From Desulfitobacterium hafniense DCB-2 (GTDB taxonomy: Bacteria; Bacillota; Desulfitobacteriia; Desulfitobacteriales; Desulfitobacteriaceae): a stretch of 64,000 nt of DNA. Location of the stretch: NCBI RefSeq assembly GCF_000021925.1, contig NC_011830.1, positions 3,011,001 to 3,075,000 of the forward strand, written 5' to 3'. Position numbers and translations under genes: made by a program. The notes under the pieces are model-generated. The model worked only from the letters and a program-made list of their open reading frames with translations, was not told the DNA's origin and searched no databases. Below, piece after piece: positions 50,991 to 59,685 of this stretch (position 1 is its first letter; each line of letters starts with the position of its first letter).

Positions 50991-52811
50991 TCAATAACCT
51001 TTGCCTGCCCCTTGTTGAAGCAGAAACATTTTGTAATACAGGCCTTTTTGAGCGAGGAGTTCGTTATGATTGCCTCGCTCGACTATTTGTCCCTGATGCA
51101 AAACAAGGATAAGATCGGCATCCTGTATGGTGGAAAGCCGATGAGCAATAGCGATGGTACTGCGCCCTTGGCGCATTTTGTTTAAGGCGGTTTGAATAGC
51201 CTCCTCTGTCTCTGTATCCACACTGGCGGTGGCTTCATCGAGAATAAGAATTTTAGGTTCTCCGGCAATGGTGCGGGCAAAGCAGATAAGCTGCCGTTGA
51301 CCACTGGAGAGTGTGGAGCCCCTTTCACTGACAGGTTCCTGATATCCCTGCCCCAGCTTGGTAATGAATTGATCAGCCTCCACAAATTCTGCCGCCGCCT
51401 TGACCTCTCTCTCCCCGACCGCAGGTCGGTTCAGGGCAATATTGTTGGCAATATCTCCGACAAAGAGGAAAGGATCCTGAGCGACAAGACCAATCTGGGT
51501 ACGCAGCTCCTCCTGGGAAAAGTCATGCAAGGATATACCATCAATCAAGATTTCCCCTTGATTAACCGGGTAAAATTTCATTAAGAGATTGGAAATCGTG
51601 CTTTTCCCGCTGCCGGTATGGCCGACTAAAGCTACCGTCTCCCCAGGGTGAACCGTAAAGGAGATGTTTTTTAAGACTTCAGTGACACCATCATAGGAAA
51701 AACTGACATTGCGAAATTCAATCTCACCTTTTTCGATACCAGGAGCAGGAGGATCACCGGCTTCCTGAACAGCATTCAGGCCAAGGGCTGTGGTGGTTCG
51801 CCCGTCATCCAGCACTTCAAAGACCCTTTCCGCGGCGATAATCGCCTGCTGAAGCTGAGAAAGGCGCATTAAGATCATATTCACCGGGTCGATAAAACGA
51901 TCCAGATAATTGATAAAGGCATAGAGCACTCCCACTTCCACCGGACCAATGATGGATTCCAGACCAAAGAAACCCAGAACCAAAATCAGCGCCAGGGTAT
52001 AGAGCAGATCCACGGCCGGGCGCATCAGGGTGCTTTCCAGTTTAATATTGGCAATGGCCGCACCGTAATACTTCTCGTTAATACCGGCAAATTTCTTTTG
52101 AAAGGTTTCTTCCTGTCTCATGATTTGGATGATATTCATGCCTTGGATGGACTCATTGAGTATAGCATTCAACCTGCCCAGCTCCGCCCGGGAGATCCTG
52201 TATATCTTGGAGCTGATCCTGCGGTAGATTTGCATCAAAACAACGATGACGGGGAGCAGCACCAGGCAGAAGGCCGCTAACCGCACATCCAGGCTGAACA
52301 TGGCAATAAATATGCCCAGCAGAAAGACAATGTTCTGAACATAGGTTGAGAGCACGCCGATATAAAGTTCCTTAATCGCCTCCGTATCATTGGTGACCCT
52401 GGAGACTAAAGCTCCCGCCGGAGTCCGGTCAAAGACACTCATGGCCAAATACTGAACCTTAGTGAAAATATCCACCCTGATTTGTTGAATAACCAGCAAG
52501 GCGATTTTATTGAAACGAACCAATTGGTGATATTGAAGGAAAGAAGCTAAGATGACCAGCAGCAGATACCCGCCGCCCAGGATTGTTAAAGCCAGAGGTT
52601 CCAGACGTCCAGGGGTCAGGTAATCATCCAAAAAGATCTTGATCAGTACAGGTCCGGCTACATCGGCCGCGGTACCCGCAACGAGCAAGGCAAAGGCAAA
52701 AGCCAGGGGTTTAAGATGGGGTTTTAAATAGGCAAGGAGCCTGAGGATGGTCCCGCCCTGTCCGCTGAGACCGGCTTTATGTTCCAACTCTTCGGAGATA
52801 AGGGTGCTCAT
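50991..52811 (-). CDS. Heterodimeric ABC exporter subunit, catalytic-Glu half
   Basis: 606 residues: a six-helix type IV exporter membrane domain to about residue 340, then an ABC ATPase with Walker A GHTGSGKST, Q-loop VAQDPFLF, signature LSSGQRQ, Walker B LILDEATASVDTET (catalytic Glu present) and H-loop AHRLSTI. Four bases overlap its partner upstream. The pair resembles BmrCD/LmrCD multidrug exporters. The signature is LSSGQ rather than LSGGQ. Confidence 0.92.
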   Translation of the reverse strand: MSTLISEELEHKAGLSGQGGTILRLLAYLKPHLKPLAFAFALLVAGTAADVAGPVLIKIFLDDYLTPGRLEPLALTILGGGYLLLVILASFLQYHQLVRFNKIALLVIQQIRVDIFTKVQYLAMSVFDRTPAGALVSRVTNDTEAIKELYIGVLSTYVQNIVFLLGIFIAMFSLDVRLAAFCLVLLPVIVVLMQIYRRISSKIYRISRAELGRLNAILNESIQGMNIIQIMRQEETFQKKFAGINEKYYGAAIANIKLESTLMRPAVDLLYTLALILVLGFFGLESIIGPVEVGVLYAFINYLDRFIDPVNMILMRLSQLQQAIIAAERVFEVLDDGRTTTALGLNAVQEAGDPPAPGIEKGEIEFRNVSFSYDGVTEVLKNISFTVHPGETVALVGHTGSGKSTISNLLMKFYPVNQGEILIDGISLHDFSQEELRTQIGLVAQDPFLFVGDIANNIALNRPAVGEREVKAAAEFVEADQFITKLGQGYQEPVSERGSTLSSGQRQLICFARTIAGEPKILILDEATASVDTETEEAIQTALNKMRQGRSTIAIAHRLSTIQDADLILVLHQGQIVERGNHNELLAQKGLYYKMFLLQQGAGKGY

Positions 52812-54595
52812 GCCAGTCCGCCTCCCTCTTCGATCAAACTTTCCAGTTGCTGAGCCTGATAGGTTTCAGCATACCAGCCCTGATGCTCCATTAATTCGGC
52901 ATGGCTGCCCCGCTCTATTATTTCTCCATTCTGAAGGACCAAAATCAAATCGGCATGCTCAACCGCACTGAGGCGGTGGGCCGAGATCAAGGTGGTTTTT
53001 TGACTGCGGTTGCCCTTAAGCTCCAGGAGGATTTGTTTTTCCGTCTTGGCATCCACAGCCGATAAAGAGTCATCAAGAATCAATATTTTTGGATCGAGCA
53101 GCAAAGCTCGGGCAATGGAAATCCGCTGTTTTTGCCCTCCTGATAAGGTGACTCCCCGATCCCCGACCAGGGTCCCATAGGCCGCTTCAAACCGCTGGAT
53201 ATCTTCATGAATACAAGCTGTTTTAGCAGCCTTCTCAATTTCCGAGAGCTGGGCCTGGGGTTTCCCCAAAGCAATATTTTCGGCCAGGGTGGTGGAAAAA
53301 AGAAAGTGTTCCTGGGGGACATAACCAAAGATTCCCCGCAAGCTATCCAAAGGGATCTCCTCAATAGAGACACCGCCAATACGAATTTCTCCTGTCATTC
53401 CCGCAAACTCACGAAGGAGGACCCGGAAAAGGGTGGTTTTGCCGCTGCCGGTCTTGCCCACGATGCCCAGGGTCTGCCCTTCTTTAAGGGTGAAATGGAT
53501 CCTTTTCAGCTCGGGCTTGGTCTGACCGGGATAGGTAAATTGCTCAAGAGCGCAGTAAATATCCCCCTTAACACTTTGCCTAAGCTCTGCCCTGCTTCCG
53601 TCAGGGGCTCCCTGTAGGGAAACCTGATCCTGAACCTCGGACTCCACCCCCAGCAAAGCCTGCACCCGATCATAGGAAGCTCTGCCCCGTTCCATAATAT
53701 TGAACAGCCAGCCAAAGGCCAGCATCGGCCAAATAAACTGTCCCAGATAAAGGGTGAATTGAGTAAGCTGGCCCAGGGTCAGCCGGAGATGGATCACTTC
53801 ATAGGCGCCAAAGGAAACGGCCAGAAAAAAGGATAGTCCCACAATCAGCATAATCGACGGATCATAGAGGGAATCCACCACAGCCACCGCCTGATTCTTT
53901 TTGACTACATCATCGGACAGCCTGCGGAAGGACTCAATCTCCACTTCTTCCTGACCAAAGGCTTTCACGACACGTACTCCGGAGATATTTTCCTGAACCT
54001 TATCATTAAGATCGCCGAAAGCCTCCTGAGCCTTGAAGAAACGCTCATGAAGCAATGTGCCGTAATAACTGGAGACCCAGGCCATAACCGGCATAGGCAG
54101 CAAAGTAATGAGGGTCAATTTCCAGCTTAGGAAAGCGGCCATGGAGAAGACGACAAAACCGCCTGTGACCAGGGAGTCCACCAAGGTAAGTACCCCCATC
54201 CCGGCAGTGGTTTCAATGGCTTGAATATCATTGGTAGCATGGGCCATCAAATCCCCGGTCCGGTACTTTTGATAAAAGCTGGGTGACATACGGGTAAAAT
54301 GCTTAAAAAGCTGTTGGCGCAGCAACCGGCTTAAGCGGGCCGCCGCTCCGAAAATCAGGATACGCCAGCTGTAGCGAAGGATGTAGGATAAAATACCCAG
54401 GCCGCAGAGGATCAAGAGCCAAGGCCAAAGGATTTCCGGGGTTAAGGTCCGGTTGGTTACTCCATCCACGACCCTGCCGACAATATAGGGCGGGCAAAGA
54501 TTGATGGCTGCTAGGACGATGAGCAGCATAATTCCGGTAATATAACTCAATTTTTCCTTCTTAAAAAACCACATTAAATCTATAAATAAACGCAT
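52808..54595 (-). CDS. Heterodimeric ABC exporter subunit, degenerate-site half
   Basis: About 595 residues: membrane domain then ATPase with Walker A GKTGSGKTT, signature TLSGGQKQR, Walker B LILDDSLSAVDAKTE and H-loop AHRLSAV. Asp replaces the catalytic Glu after the Walker B Asp, the classic degenerate site of heterodimeric exporters. Start is the ATG at 54595 (MRLFIDLMWFF) behind GGGGTGG; a frame continues to 54622. It is the first gene of the pair. Substrate unknown; likely drugs or lipids. Confidence 0.92.
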   Translation of the reverse strand: MRLFIDLMWFFKKEKLSYITGIMLLIVLAAINLCPPYIVGRVVDGVTNRTLTPEILWPWLLILCGLGILSYILRYSWRILIFGAAARLSRLLRQQLFKHFTRMSPSFYQKYRTGDLMAHATNDIQAIETTAGMGVLTLVDSLVTGGFVVFSMAAFLSWKLTLITLLPMPVMAWVSSYYGTLLHERFFKAQEAFGDLNDKVQENISGVRVVKAFGQEEVEIESFRRLSDDVVKKNQAVAVVDSLYDPSIMLIVGLSFFLAVSFGAYEVIHLRLTLGQLTQFTLYLGQFIWPMLAFGWLFNIMERGRASYDRVQALLGVESEVQDQVSLQGAPDGSRAELRQSVKGDIYCALEQFTYPGQTKPELKRIHFTLKEGQTLGIVGKTGSGKTTLFRVLLREFAGMTGEIRIGGVSIEEIPLDSLRGIFGYVPQEHFLFSTTLAENIALGKPQAQLSEIEKAAKTACIHEDIQRFEAAYGTLVGDRGVTLSGGQKQRISIARALLLDPKILILDDSLSAVDAKTEKQILLELKGNRSQKTTLISAHRLSAVEHADLILVLQNGEIIERGSHAELMEHQGWYAETYQAQQLESLIEEGGGLA

Positions 54596-54697
54596 AGGCC
54601 ACCCCATTCGAAAAAAAATCAACGCTTTTGCCCTTTAGAGAACATACGAAAACATAATAGCATAGTTTGGAAATAAGTCCTACAGATTAATGCATAT

Positions 54698-54730
54698 AAA
54701 AACACCTGCCGTCCATAAGCAGGTGTTTTT
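54698..54730. terminator. Terminator-like hairpin
   Basis: AAAAACACCTGC/GCAGGTGTTTTT stem with a 9-nt loop; A and T tracts make it usable on either strand. It can end the minus-strand micro-gene at 54833-54970. Confidence 0.88.
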
Positions 54731-54832
54731 CCATTGTTCGCGTGCACTTAAAAAAGTGCGTCTCAATGTCAGCTCGTGTCTCAGTTTACTCTCCGGGGAG
54801 AATTTTGTCAAGAATATAATTCTCAGCAACCT

Positions 54833-54970
54833 TTAAGTCCGCTCTTTGGAATGGCCTTGACCGATCTTGTCATTGTCGTGAGCAGCAAAGGGAGGAATTT
54901 TATCTCCCGGGTTCAGATCCTTCTTGCGTATAACCTCGACGGCATTTTTCTTTTCTTTGGGCTTGGACAT
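54833..54970 (-). CDS. 45-residue basic micro-protein, unknown
   Basis: Starts MSKPKEKKNAVEVIRKKDLN and ends HSKERT; highly charged and hydrophilic, with PGDKIPPFAAHDNDKIG in the middle. The ATG at 54970 has an excellent AAGGAGGAGTTGT ribosome site, and a hairpin terminator lies 100 bp beyond its stop. It resembles small spore-associated (SASP-like/H-type) or nucleic-acid-associated peptides only in composition. No family is claimed. Confidence 0.7.
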   Translation of the reverse strand: MSKPKEKKNAVEVIRKKDLNPGDKIPPFAAHDNDKIGQGHSKERT

Positions 54971-55116
54971 ACAACTCCTCCTTTTCCGCTTTTAGTTTTA
55001 CTATCCTCTATAGAATACCCTGAGAAGAAAAAAATAATATCCGGACAATTTCTTTTGCTTTCTTCCCCGTTTAGTTATAAAGTAGTGGTAAATAAAGTGA
55101 ATTGGAGGTTTTTTTT

Positions 55117-55419
55117 ATGGCATTGCCCCCTTTCTTAAAACCCCTGGCAGGATATGATCCCACCTTCGCCCAAGAAATCGGCAACATAGCTGCTCTCGCT
55201 TTTCAGGAGAACAGCCTTGATGAGAAGACCAGGACTTTAATCGCTCTGGCCCTTGATACCGTCTTAGGAGCCTCGGCAGGAGTGGCCAGCCTGGCCAATC
55301 AAGCCCGCCAGTTAGGAATCTCGGAGCAGGAAATCGCCGACACATTGCGCCTGGCCTACTTTACTGCCGGTTGTTCCGTCTTAACAACATCTTTCGCTGC
55401 CTTCGAGAAAAAGGAGTAG
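55117..55419 (+). CDS. Carboxymuconolactone decarboxylase/AhpD-like protein
   Basis: 100 residues with the CMD fold pattern: FLKPLAGYDPTFAQEIGN, LDEKTRTLIALALDTVLGAS, then IADTLRLAYFTAGCSVLTTS. The usual AhpD CxxC redox pair is not intact: only one Cys (in AGCSVL) is visible, so peroxidase-linked activity is doubtful. The ATG at 55117 has TTGGAGG upstream. Four bases separate it from the next gene. Confidence 0.85.
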   Translation: MALPPFLKPLAGYDPTFAQEIGNIAALAFQENSLDEKTRTLIALALDTVLGASAGVASLANQARQLGISEQEIADTLRLAYFTAGCSVLTTSFAAFEKKE

Positions 55420-55423
55420 CTTC

Positions 55424-55714
55424 TTGACTGATTTGCTTAATCTTTGGCCATTGGGGATGGCTTATCTGATCATCAACGCCATTGGCTTTTTGCTGATGGG
55501 ATGGGATAAAAACCAGGCCCGCAACAGGGGCCGGCGCATTCCGGAAAAGTGGTTCTTTATCCTGGCTTTTCTGGGCGGGGCTCTGGGAGCTTGGCTGGGC
55601 ATGCAGATTTTCCGGCACAAAACCAGGCACACTACCTTTGTATTGGGAATCCCCCTGCTTTTGGTCTGGAATGTATTGGTGATGTATGTGCTGGGGCAGC
55701 ACCTTTCTCTTTAG
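55424..55714 (+). CDS. DUF1294 membrane protein
   Basis: 96 residues with three membrane helices and the DUF1294 signature WDKNQARNRGRRIPEKWFF, then GGALGAWLGMQIFRHKTRH. Starts with TTG behind AAAAGGAGTAGCTTC. Cotranscribed with the CMD protein 4 bp upstream. Function unknown across the family, though it is often fused to cold-shock domains in other bacteria. Confidence 0.9.
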   Translation: MTDLLNLWPLGMAYLIINAIGFLLMGWDKNQARNRGRRIPEKWFFILAFLGGALGAWLGMQIFRHKTRHTTFVLGIPLLLVWNVLVMYVLGQHLSL

Positions 55715-55742
55715 GGCATGAATTAATGAGCATGAATTAGCC

Positions 55743-55787
55743 AAAGGCGTCCTCCCTTCACTATAATAGTGGGGGCAGGACGCCTTT
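55743..55787. terminator. Bidirectional terminator
   Basis: AAAGGCGTCCT (55743-55753) and AGGACGCCTTT (55777-55787) with an inner CCC..CACTA/TAGTG..GGG stem, between converging DUF1294 and GNAT genes. Confidence 0.9.
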
Positions 55788-55795
55788 ATTAGTGA

Positions 55796-56308
55796 TTATA
55801 CAGGATAGCCTTTAAAGTCTTTTCTCATTTTGTCACAGGAAAGTATCATTCCGTATTCCTGAACGGTAAAGGTTTCTGTCCTGCTAAAACCATGAGACAG
55901 ATAAAATCGTATGGCACGCTGATTGGAGGATAATACTTCCAGAATACAAAACTCACATCCCTGCTTCAGCATTTCTTCCTCTATCCTCTGATAAAATGAA
56001 TGGCCCAGGCCGAGACTGATATACTCCGGCAGCAAATAAAAGGCATGCCATTCCGCATAGATATCTTTCCCCTCATGGACGATGCTGAACACGGTGCTGC
56101 CAATGATCTTTCCCTCAGATTCCGCGATGAGGCAAATATCTCCTTTGCCCGCACTCTCCTCTAGAATGGGCAGCCAATGATCGGCTTCCAGCGAAGACAA
56201 ATACGCCCTGTCCATCAGCCCGTCGTAGGCTGATACGTAACTGATCATGATCTGTTCACTGATTTTCTCCATCTCATCCGCTGCAGGCACACGATAGCTT
56301 ATATTCAT
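55796..56308 (-). CDS. GNAT acetyltransferase
   Basis: 170 residues with the GNAT core: EWHAFYLLPEYISLGLGHSF at about 90-110 (acetyl-CoA loop slightly degenerate, SLGLGH instead of RxxGxG/A) and CILEVLSSNQRAIRFYLSHG, then FSRTETF. Substrate unknown. A single gene, converging with DUF1294. Confidence 0.85.
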   Translation of the reverse strand: MNISYRVPAADEMEKISEQIMISYVSAYDGLMDRAYLSSLEADHWLPILEESAGKGDICLIAESEGKIIGSTVFSIVHEGKDIYAEWHAFYLLPEYISLGLGHSFYQRIEEEMLKQGCEFCILEVLSSNQRAIRFYLSHGFSRTETFTVQEYGMILSCDKMRKDFKGYPV

Positions 56309-56339
56309 TTTCTACCCCAATCATCCTTTGTCAATCCAC

Positions 56340-57512
56340 TTATTCCTTAGGGCCGCCGGAAACACCCGGATTTTCCTGCAGGAACTGCTTGGATTCTTCC
56401 AAAGGCTGCAAATCGTTCTTCTTAATGCTCAGCTCGTAACTGCTTCTCATCCGCTTGGATGCCCAGCGCATTTCCGTGGCCACCACAGCCACTTCCATGG
56501 TGGCCCGCAGAAAGTACACGCCGCTGAAATGCTTTTGCCACTGATCCATCCTTAGATCAAACTCATTCCAAAAATCCTGATCAAGGGTTTGCAGCGGCGT
56601 GGCCGGAACATAGGTAAAGCTGAGGTACAAACTATCCCGCAGTGCTCCCAGGATCCCTTTGCCAACCAGGATATAATCCAAAAGATTTTGGAATTCCTTG
56701 CTTATTCCCTGACCCATTTGGGGAGGAGAATCAGGGGCCTGGCGCCGTTTCACTCTTTGACGGGTCATTTCTTCGATGTTTTCCCCACGCTCGATAAATC
56801 CCCGGCACAGCTCCAGAAGCCGCTCCATAAGCTGCATTTTGTCTTTGGAGCTGAATTCCTCCCGGGCGTGTTCGTAAAGCTCTGTCACTTCTTCCAACTG
56901 CTTTTCCAGCAAGGTTGGTTTTACCTTTTCATAGCTGTTGAAGGATGTCGAATCCACATAATGCTTAAGGCTGTCCAAAAAGAACTCCGATGAGTCATAG
57001 ACAAGGGCATATAATTTTTTGCGGAAATTCTTTTTATAGCGGGGCGGAGCAAGCACCCGATTGATGGTAAGAGCTACCACCAAGCCAATAAAAATGCACA
57101 AAGCCCGGGAAATAGCATGTTCCAGGAATTGGTCGGGAGGAGCATCCAGGATGAAGATGATGGATACGATCCCTAAATTCACACCATGCCACCCCATACG
57201 GTTGGAAGCGGCGATCATTAGGATAACAACCAAGCCGATGATATAAGGGTTGCTTCCCACGGTCAGCCCCACCGCAATAGCCAGTACCACAGCTACAATA
57301 TTAACAGCGATCTGTTCCCAGGCGTTAGAAAGGGCTTTGCTCACGGAAGGCTGCATATTGATGACCACCGTAATGGCGGCAAAGCTGGCCGGCCCCACTG
57401 AAGCTATCTGGCAGATTAATATGGCAATGGTTACTCCCAGTCCGGTCTTAAGAATTCTTGGACCAAACCAAGTTTTAAGCTTAGAAAACAGGGAAAATCC
57501 CCCTTCCCTCAA
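56340..57512 (-). CDS. Aromatic acid exporter family protein (ArAE/FUSC type)
   Basis: 390 residues. Five or six N-terminal membrane helices (ILKTGLGVTIAILICQIA, ITVVINMQPSVSKALSNAWE, NIVAVVLAIAVGLTVG) are followed by a ~220-residue cytoplasmic helical domain with heptad-like stretches (EKQLEEVTELYEHAREEF). This is the ArAE_1 plus C-terminal-domain layout found in Firmicutes. Family members are proposed to export aromatic acids. Its N-terminus is preceded by GGAAGGGGGATTTTCC. Confidence 0.88.
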   Translation of the reverse strand: MREGGFSLFSKLKTWFGPRILKTGLGVTIAILICQIASVGPASFAAITVVINMQPSVSKALSNAWEQIAVNIVAVVLAIAVGLTVGSNPYIIGLVVILMIAASNRMGWHGVNLGIVSIIFILDAPPDQFLEHAISRALCIFIGLVVALTINRVLAPPRYKKNFRKKLYALVYDSSEFFLDSLKHYVDSTSFNSYEKVKPTLLEKQLEEVTELYEHAREEFSSKDKMQLMERLLELCRGFIERGENIEEMTRQRVKRRQAPDSPPQMGQGISKEFQNLLDYILVGKGILGALRDSLYLSFTYVPATPLQTLDQDFWNEFDLRMDQWQKHFSGVYFLRATMEVAVVATEMRWASKRMRSSYELSIKKNDLQPLEESKQFLQENPGVSGGPKE

Positions 57513-57599
57513 TTTGTGTAACTAGAGTATAGATCCGAACCCATACTTTGGCAAGTTAAGAAATCCGACAGAAAAGGGCCTGAATTCAAGCTTTTATCT

Positions 57600-58784
57600 C
57601 TAAACTCTGAGGATGGATTTGGGGGCATGGGTAAGAAAACGGGCCCCCTTTTCTCCTTCAATAACGAGGGTATCCTCTACACCCACGGCCCCTTCCCCGG
57701 GAAAGATAAATTTGGGTTCGACAGCTATGGTCATTCCCGGAGCCAGGATCTCCTGAGCGCCTTTGCTGATGGTCGGAAGTTCATCCAACTCCAGCCCCAC
57801 CCCATGGCCGATGAAGCGGACCCGATTCTGCCCATACCCCATAAAATTCCCGGCATATGGAGTCTCTCTTTCCACCCAGTCCACTAGTTCGGCATAGACA
57901 TCCCCGGTTTTGCGCCCGGGGATAAGAGCCAGGCGGGCCCGCTCCTGAATTTCACAGCTGAGCTGATAGGCTTCCGCCATTTTTTGCGAAGGCTCCCCGA
58001 TCACCAGCATTCTGGTGGCGTCCGCCTGATACCCTTCCTGGGCAATAACTAAATCCATCATGACCATATCCCCGGCCTGAATAGGGGAATGGGAAGGCCC
58101 CAGGGGATGGGCATAAGATGCGCCCAGGCCGGTAACCGGCCCATCGAAGTAGCCGGAAATTGCCCCTTGGGGTCCAGCCACCACCCCGCCGAAATGAAAT
58201 TCAAAGCCAAAGGCCCGGGTGCGCAGCATGGTTTCATGCCCCAGCGTTCTCGCCTTAGCCTCCAGCAGACCTTCCAGCTCAATTTCAGTCATGCCGGGAC
58301 GGAGCACTGTAGAAGCATACTCTAAGAGCTGGGCATAGACCCGTCCATTTTCTTCAAGCCTGGCGATCTCCTCTGCAGATTTCACAGCCCGGAAAAGCCG
58401 CAGCGGATAGGAAATATCCATCAGCTTTGTTTGGCTGAAGAGCTTTTCATAGCGAAGATAGTTGGCGACAGGCAAAACATCATACTCCAGCCCCATCACC
58501 TTGGGAAGGGGATGCCCATGTTCCATGATCAGTTCAGGCAGTTTAGACATGCCGGTCAGTGGAAAAGCCTCCCAAGGGGATTCAGCCAAAACTCTTTCCA
58601 TATTCCGATAAACCAGCAGCAGCGGCTTCCCTGTCCGGGGTATATAGAGATGGAGGTTTTGGGCCGTCCCCGTAAAATAGAGGGTATCTGCCCGCTGCAC
58701 CAAAAGTGCCCCTTCTATTTCCTGTTGCGCCAGGATAGCTTGAAATCCTTTAAGGCGGCGTTCATATTCAGATTTTGAAAACAT
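57600..58784 (-). CDS. Xaa-Pro dipeptidase/aminopeptidase (M24B)
   Basis: 394 residues. An N-terminal creatinase-like domain to about 140 is followed by the pita-bread catalytic domain. Metal ligands: Asp in VMMDLVIAQEGYQADATR (two), His in RFIGHGVGLELDELP, Glu in VEPKF and Glu in VGVEDT. All five are present. It removes N-terminal residues before proline or cleaves X-Pro dipeptides. GGAGGGTGATGGG precedes the start. Confidence 0.92.
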   Translation of the reverse strand: MFSKSEYERRLKGFQAILAQQEIEGALLVQRADTLYFTGTAQNLHLYIPRTGKPLLLVYRNMERVLAESPWEAFPLTGMSKLPELIMEHGHPLPKVMGLEYDVLPVANYLRYEKLFSQTKLMDISYPLRLFRAVKSAEEIARLEENGRVYAQLLEYASTVLRPGMTEIELEGLLEAKARTLGHETMLRTRAFGFEFHFGGVVAGPQGAISGYFDGPVTGLGASYAHPLGPSHSPIQAGDMVMMDLVIAQEGYQADATRMLVIGEPSQKMAEAYQLSCEIQERARLALIPGRKTGDVYAELVDWVERETPYAGNFMGYGQNRVRFIGHGVGLELDELPTISKGAQEILAPGMTIAVEPKFIFPGEGAVGVEDTLVIEGEKGARFLTHAPKSILRV

Positions 58785-58803
58785 CCCATCACCCTCCTAT
58801 AAG

Positions 58804-58831
58804 AAAATAAACCCAGGTCGTGCCCTGGGTT
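58804..58831 (-). terminator. Terminator of the crotonase operon
   Basis: On the minus strand AACCCAGG (58831-58824) pairs with CCTGGGTT (58817-58810), then TATTTTC. It lies 60 bp after the crotonase stop. Confidence 0.8.
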
Positions 58832-58892
58832 AGTATTCTATAGAATGTTTACTATTTCCTCTCTAAACCAAGAGGTTCTAAGCTGCTCTTCC

Positions 58893-59675
58893 TTACCGCC
58901 CCTGGAATTCAGTCTGGCTTTTCTCGAGAAAGGCTTTAAAGCCCGCCTTGCGGTCTTCAGTATGGAAGGCCAAAGCAAAAACCTCGGCTTCATAATCTTG
59001 TCCACTGATCAGATCCATATTGGCCCCTTTATAAATGGCGCTTTTGGTTAATTGTATGGCGACGGGAGCTTTGGCGGCGATCTTCCTGGCCATAGCCAGA
59101 GCTTGTTCCTGAAGCTCTTCTTTGGGATAAACCCGGTTAACCAGACCCATGCGGAAGGCCTCCTGAGCATCAAACAGCTCGGCTGTGAGGAGAATTTCAC
59201 TGGCCCGTCCGCTGCCTACCAAGCGGGGAAGCCGTTGGGTGCCGCCAAAGCCTGCCGGTATACCCAGGTTTACTTCCGGCTGCCCGAAGCGGGCCTTCTC
59301 ACTGGCCAGGCGAATATCGCAAGCCATCGCCAATTCCAGACCTCCACCCAGGGCAAAACCATTGATGGCGGCAATGACCGGTTGGGGCAGGCTTTCAATC
59401 TGATTCATCAGCTTTTGGCCTAATTGGCTGAACGTCCTTGCTTCCAGCGGGGTTTTCATGTTCATTTCGGCGATATCGGCACCGGCTACAAAGGCCTTTT
59501 CACCGCTTCCCGTCAGAATCACGACCCGTACCGAGGAATTATTAGCCAAATCCTCAACAACCTGGCTGAGCTCCTGCAAGGTCAGCGTATTCAGCGCGTT
59601 TAAGGCTTTGGGGCGATCGATCGTCACCAGGGCAATCTGCTCCTGATAATCAACCAGGATATTCGAATACGTCAT
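58893..59675 (-). CDS. Enoyl-CoA hydratase (crotonase)
   Basis: 260 residues; hydrates short-chain enoyl-CoA to 3-hydroxyacyl-CoA. Oxyanion-hole segments GADIAEMN and NGFALGGGLELAMACDIRLA and the catalytic Glu region FGQPEVNLGIPAGFGGTQRL are present, with the second Glu expected in this loop. It is the last gene of the crotonase-thiolase-CoA transferase operon, 10 bp after the thiolase. The start is preceded by AGGGGGAGAACT. Confidence 0.93.
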   Translation of the reverse strand: MTYSNILVDYQEQIALVTIDRPKALNALNTLTLQELSQVVEDLANNSSVRVVILTGSGEKAFVAGADIAEMNMKTPLEARTFSQLGQKLMNQIESLPQPVIAAINGFALGGGLELAMACDIRLASEKARFGQPEVNLGIPAGFGGTQRLPRLVGSGRASEILLTAELFDAQEAFRMGLVNRVYPKEELQEQALAMARKIAAKAPVAIQLTKSAIYKGANMDLISGQDYEAEVFALAFHTEDRKAGFKAFLEKSQTEFQGR

Positions 59676-59685
59676 AGTTCTCCCC

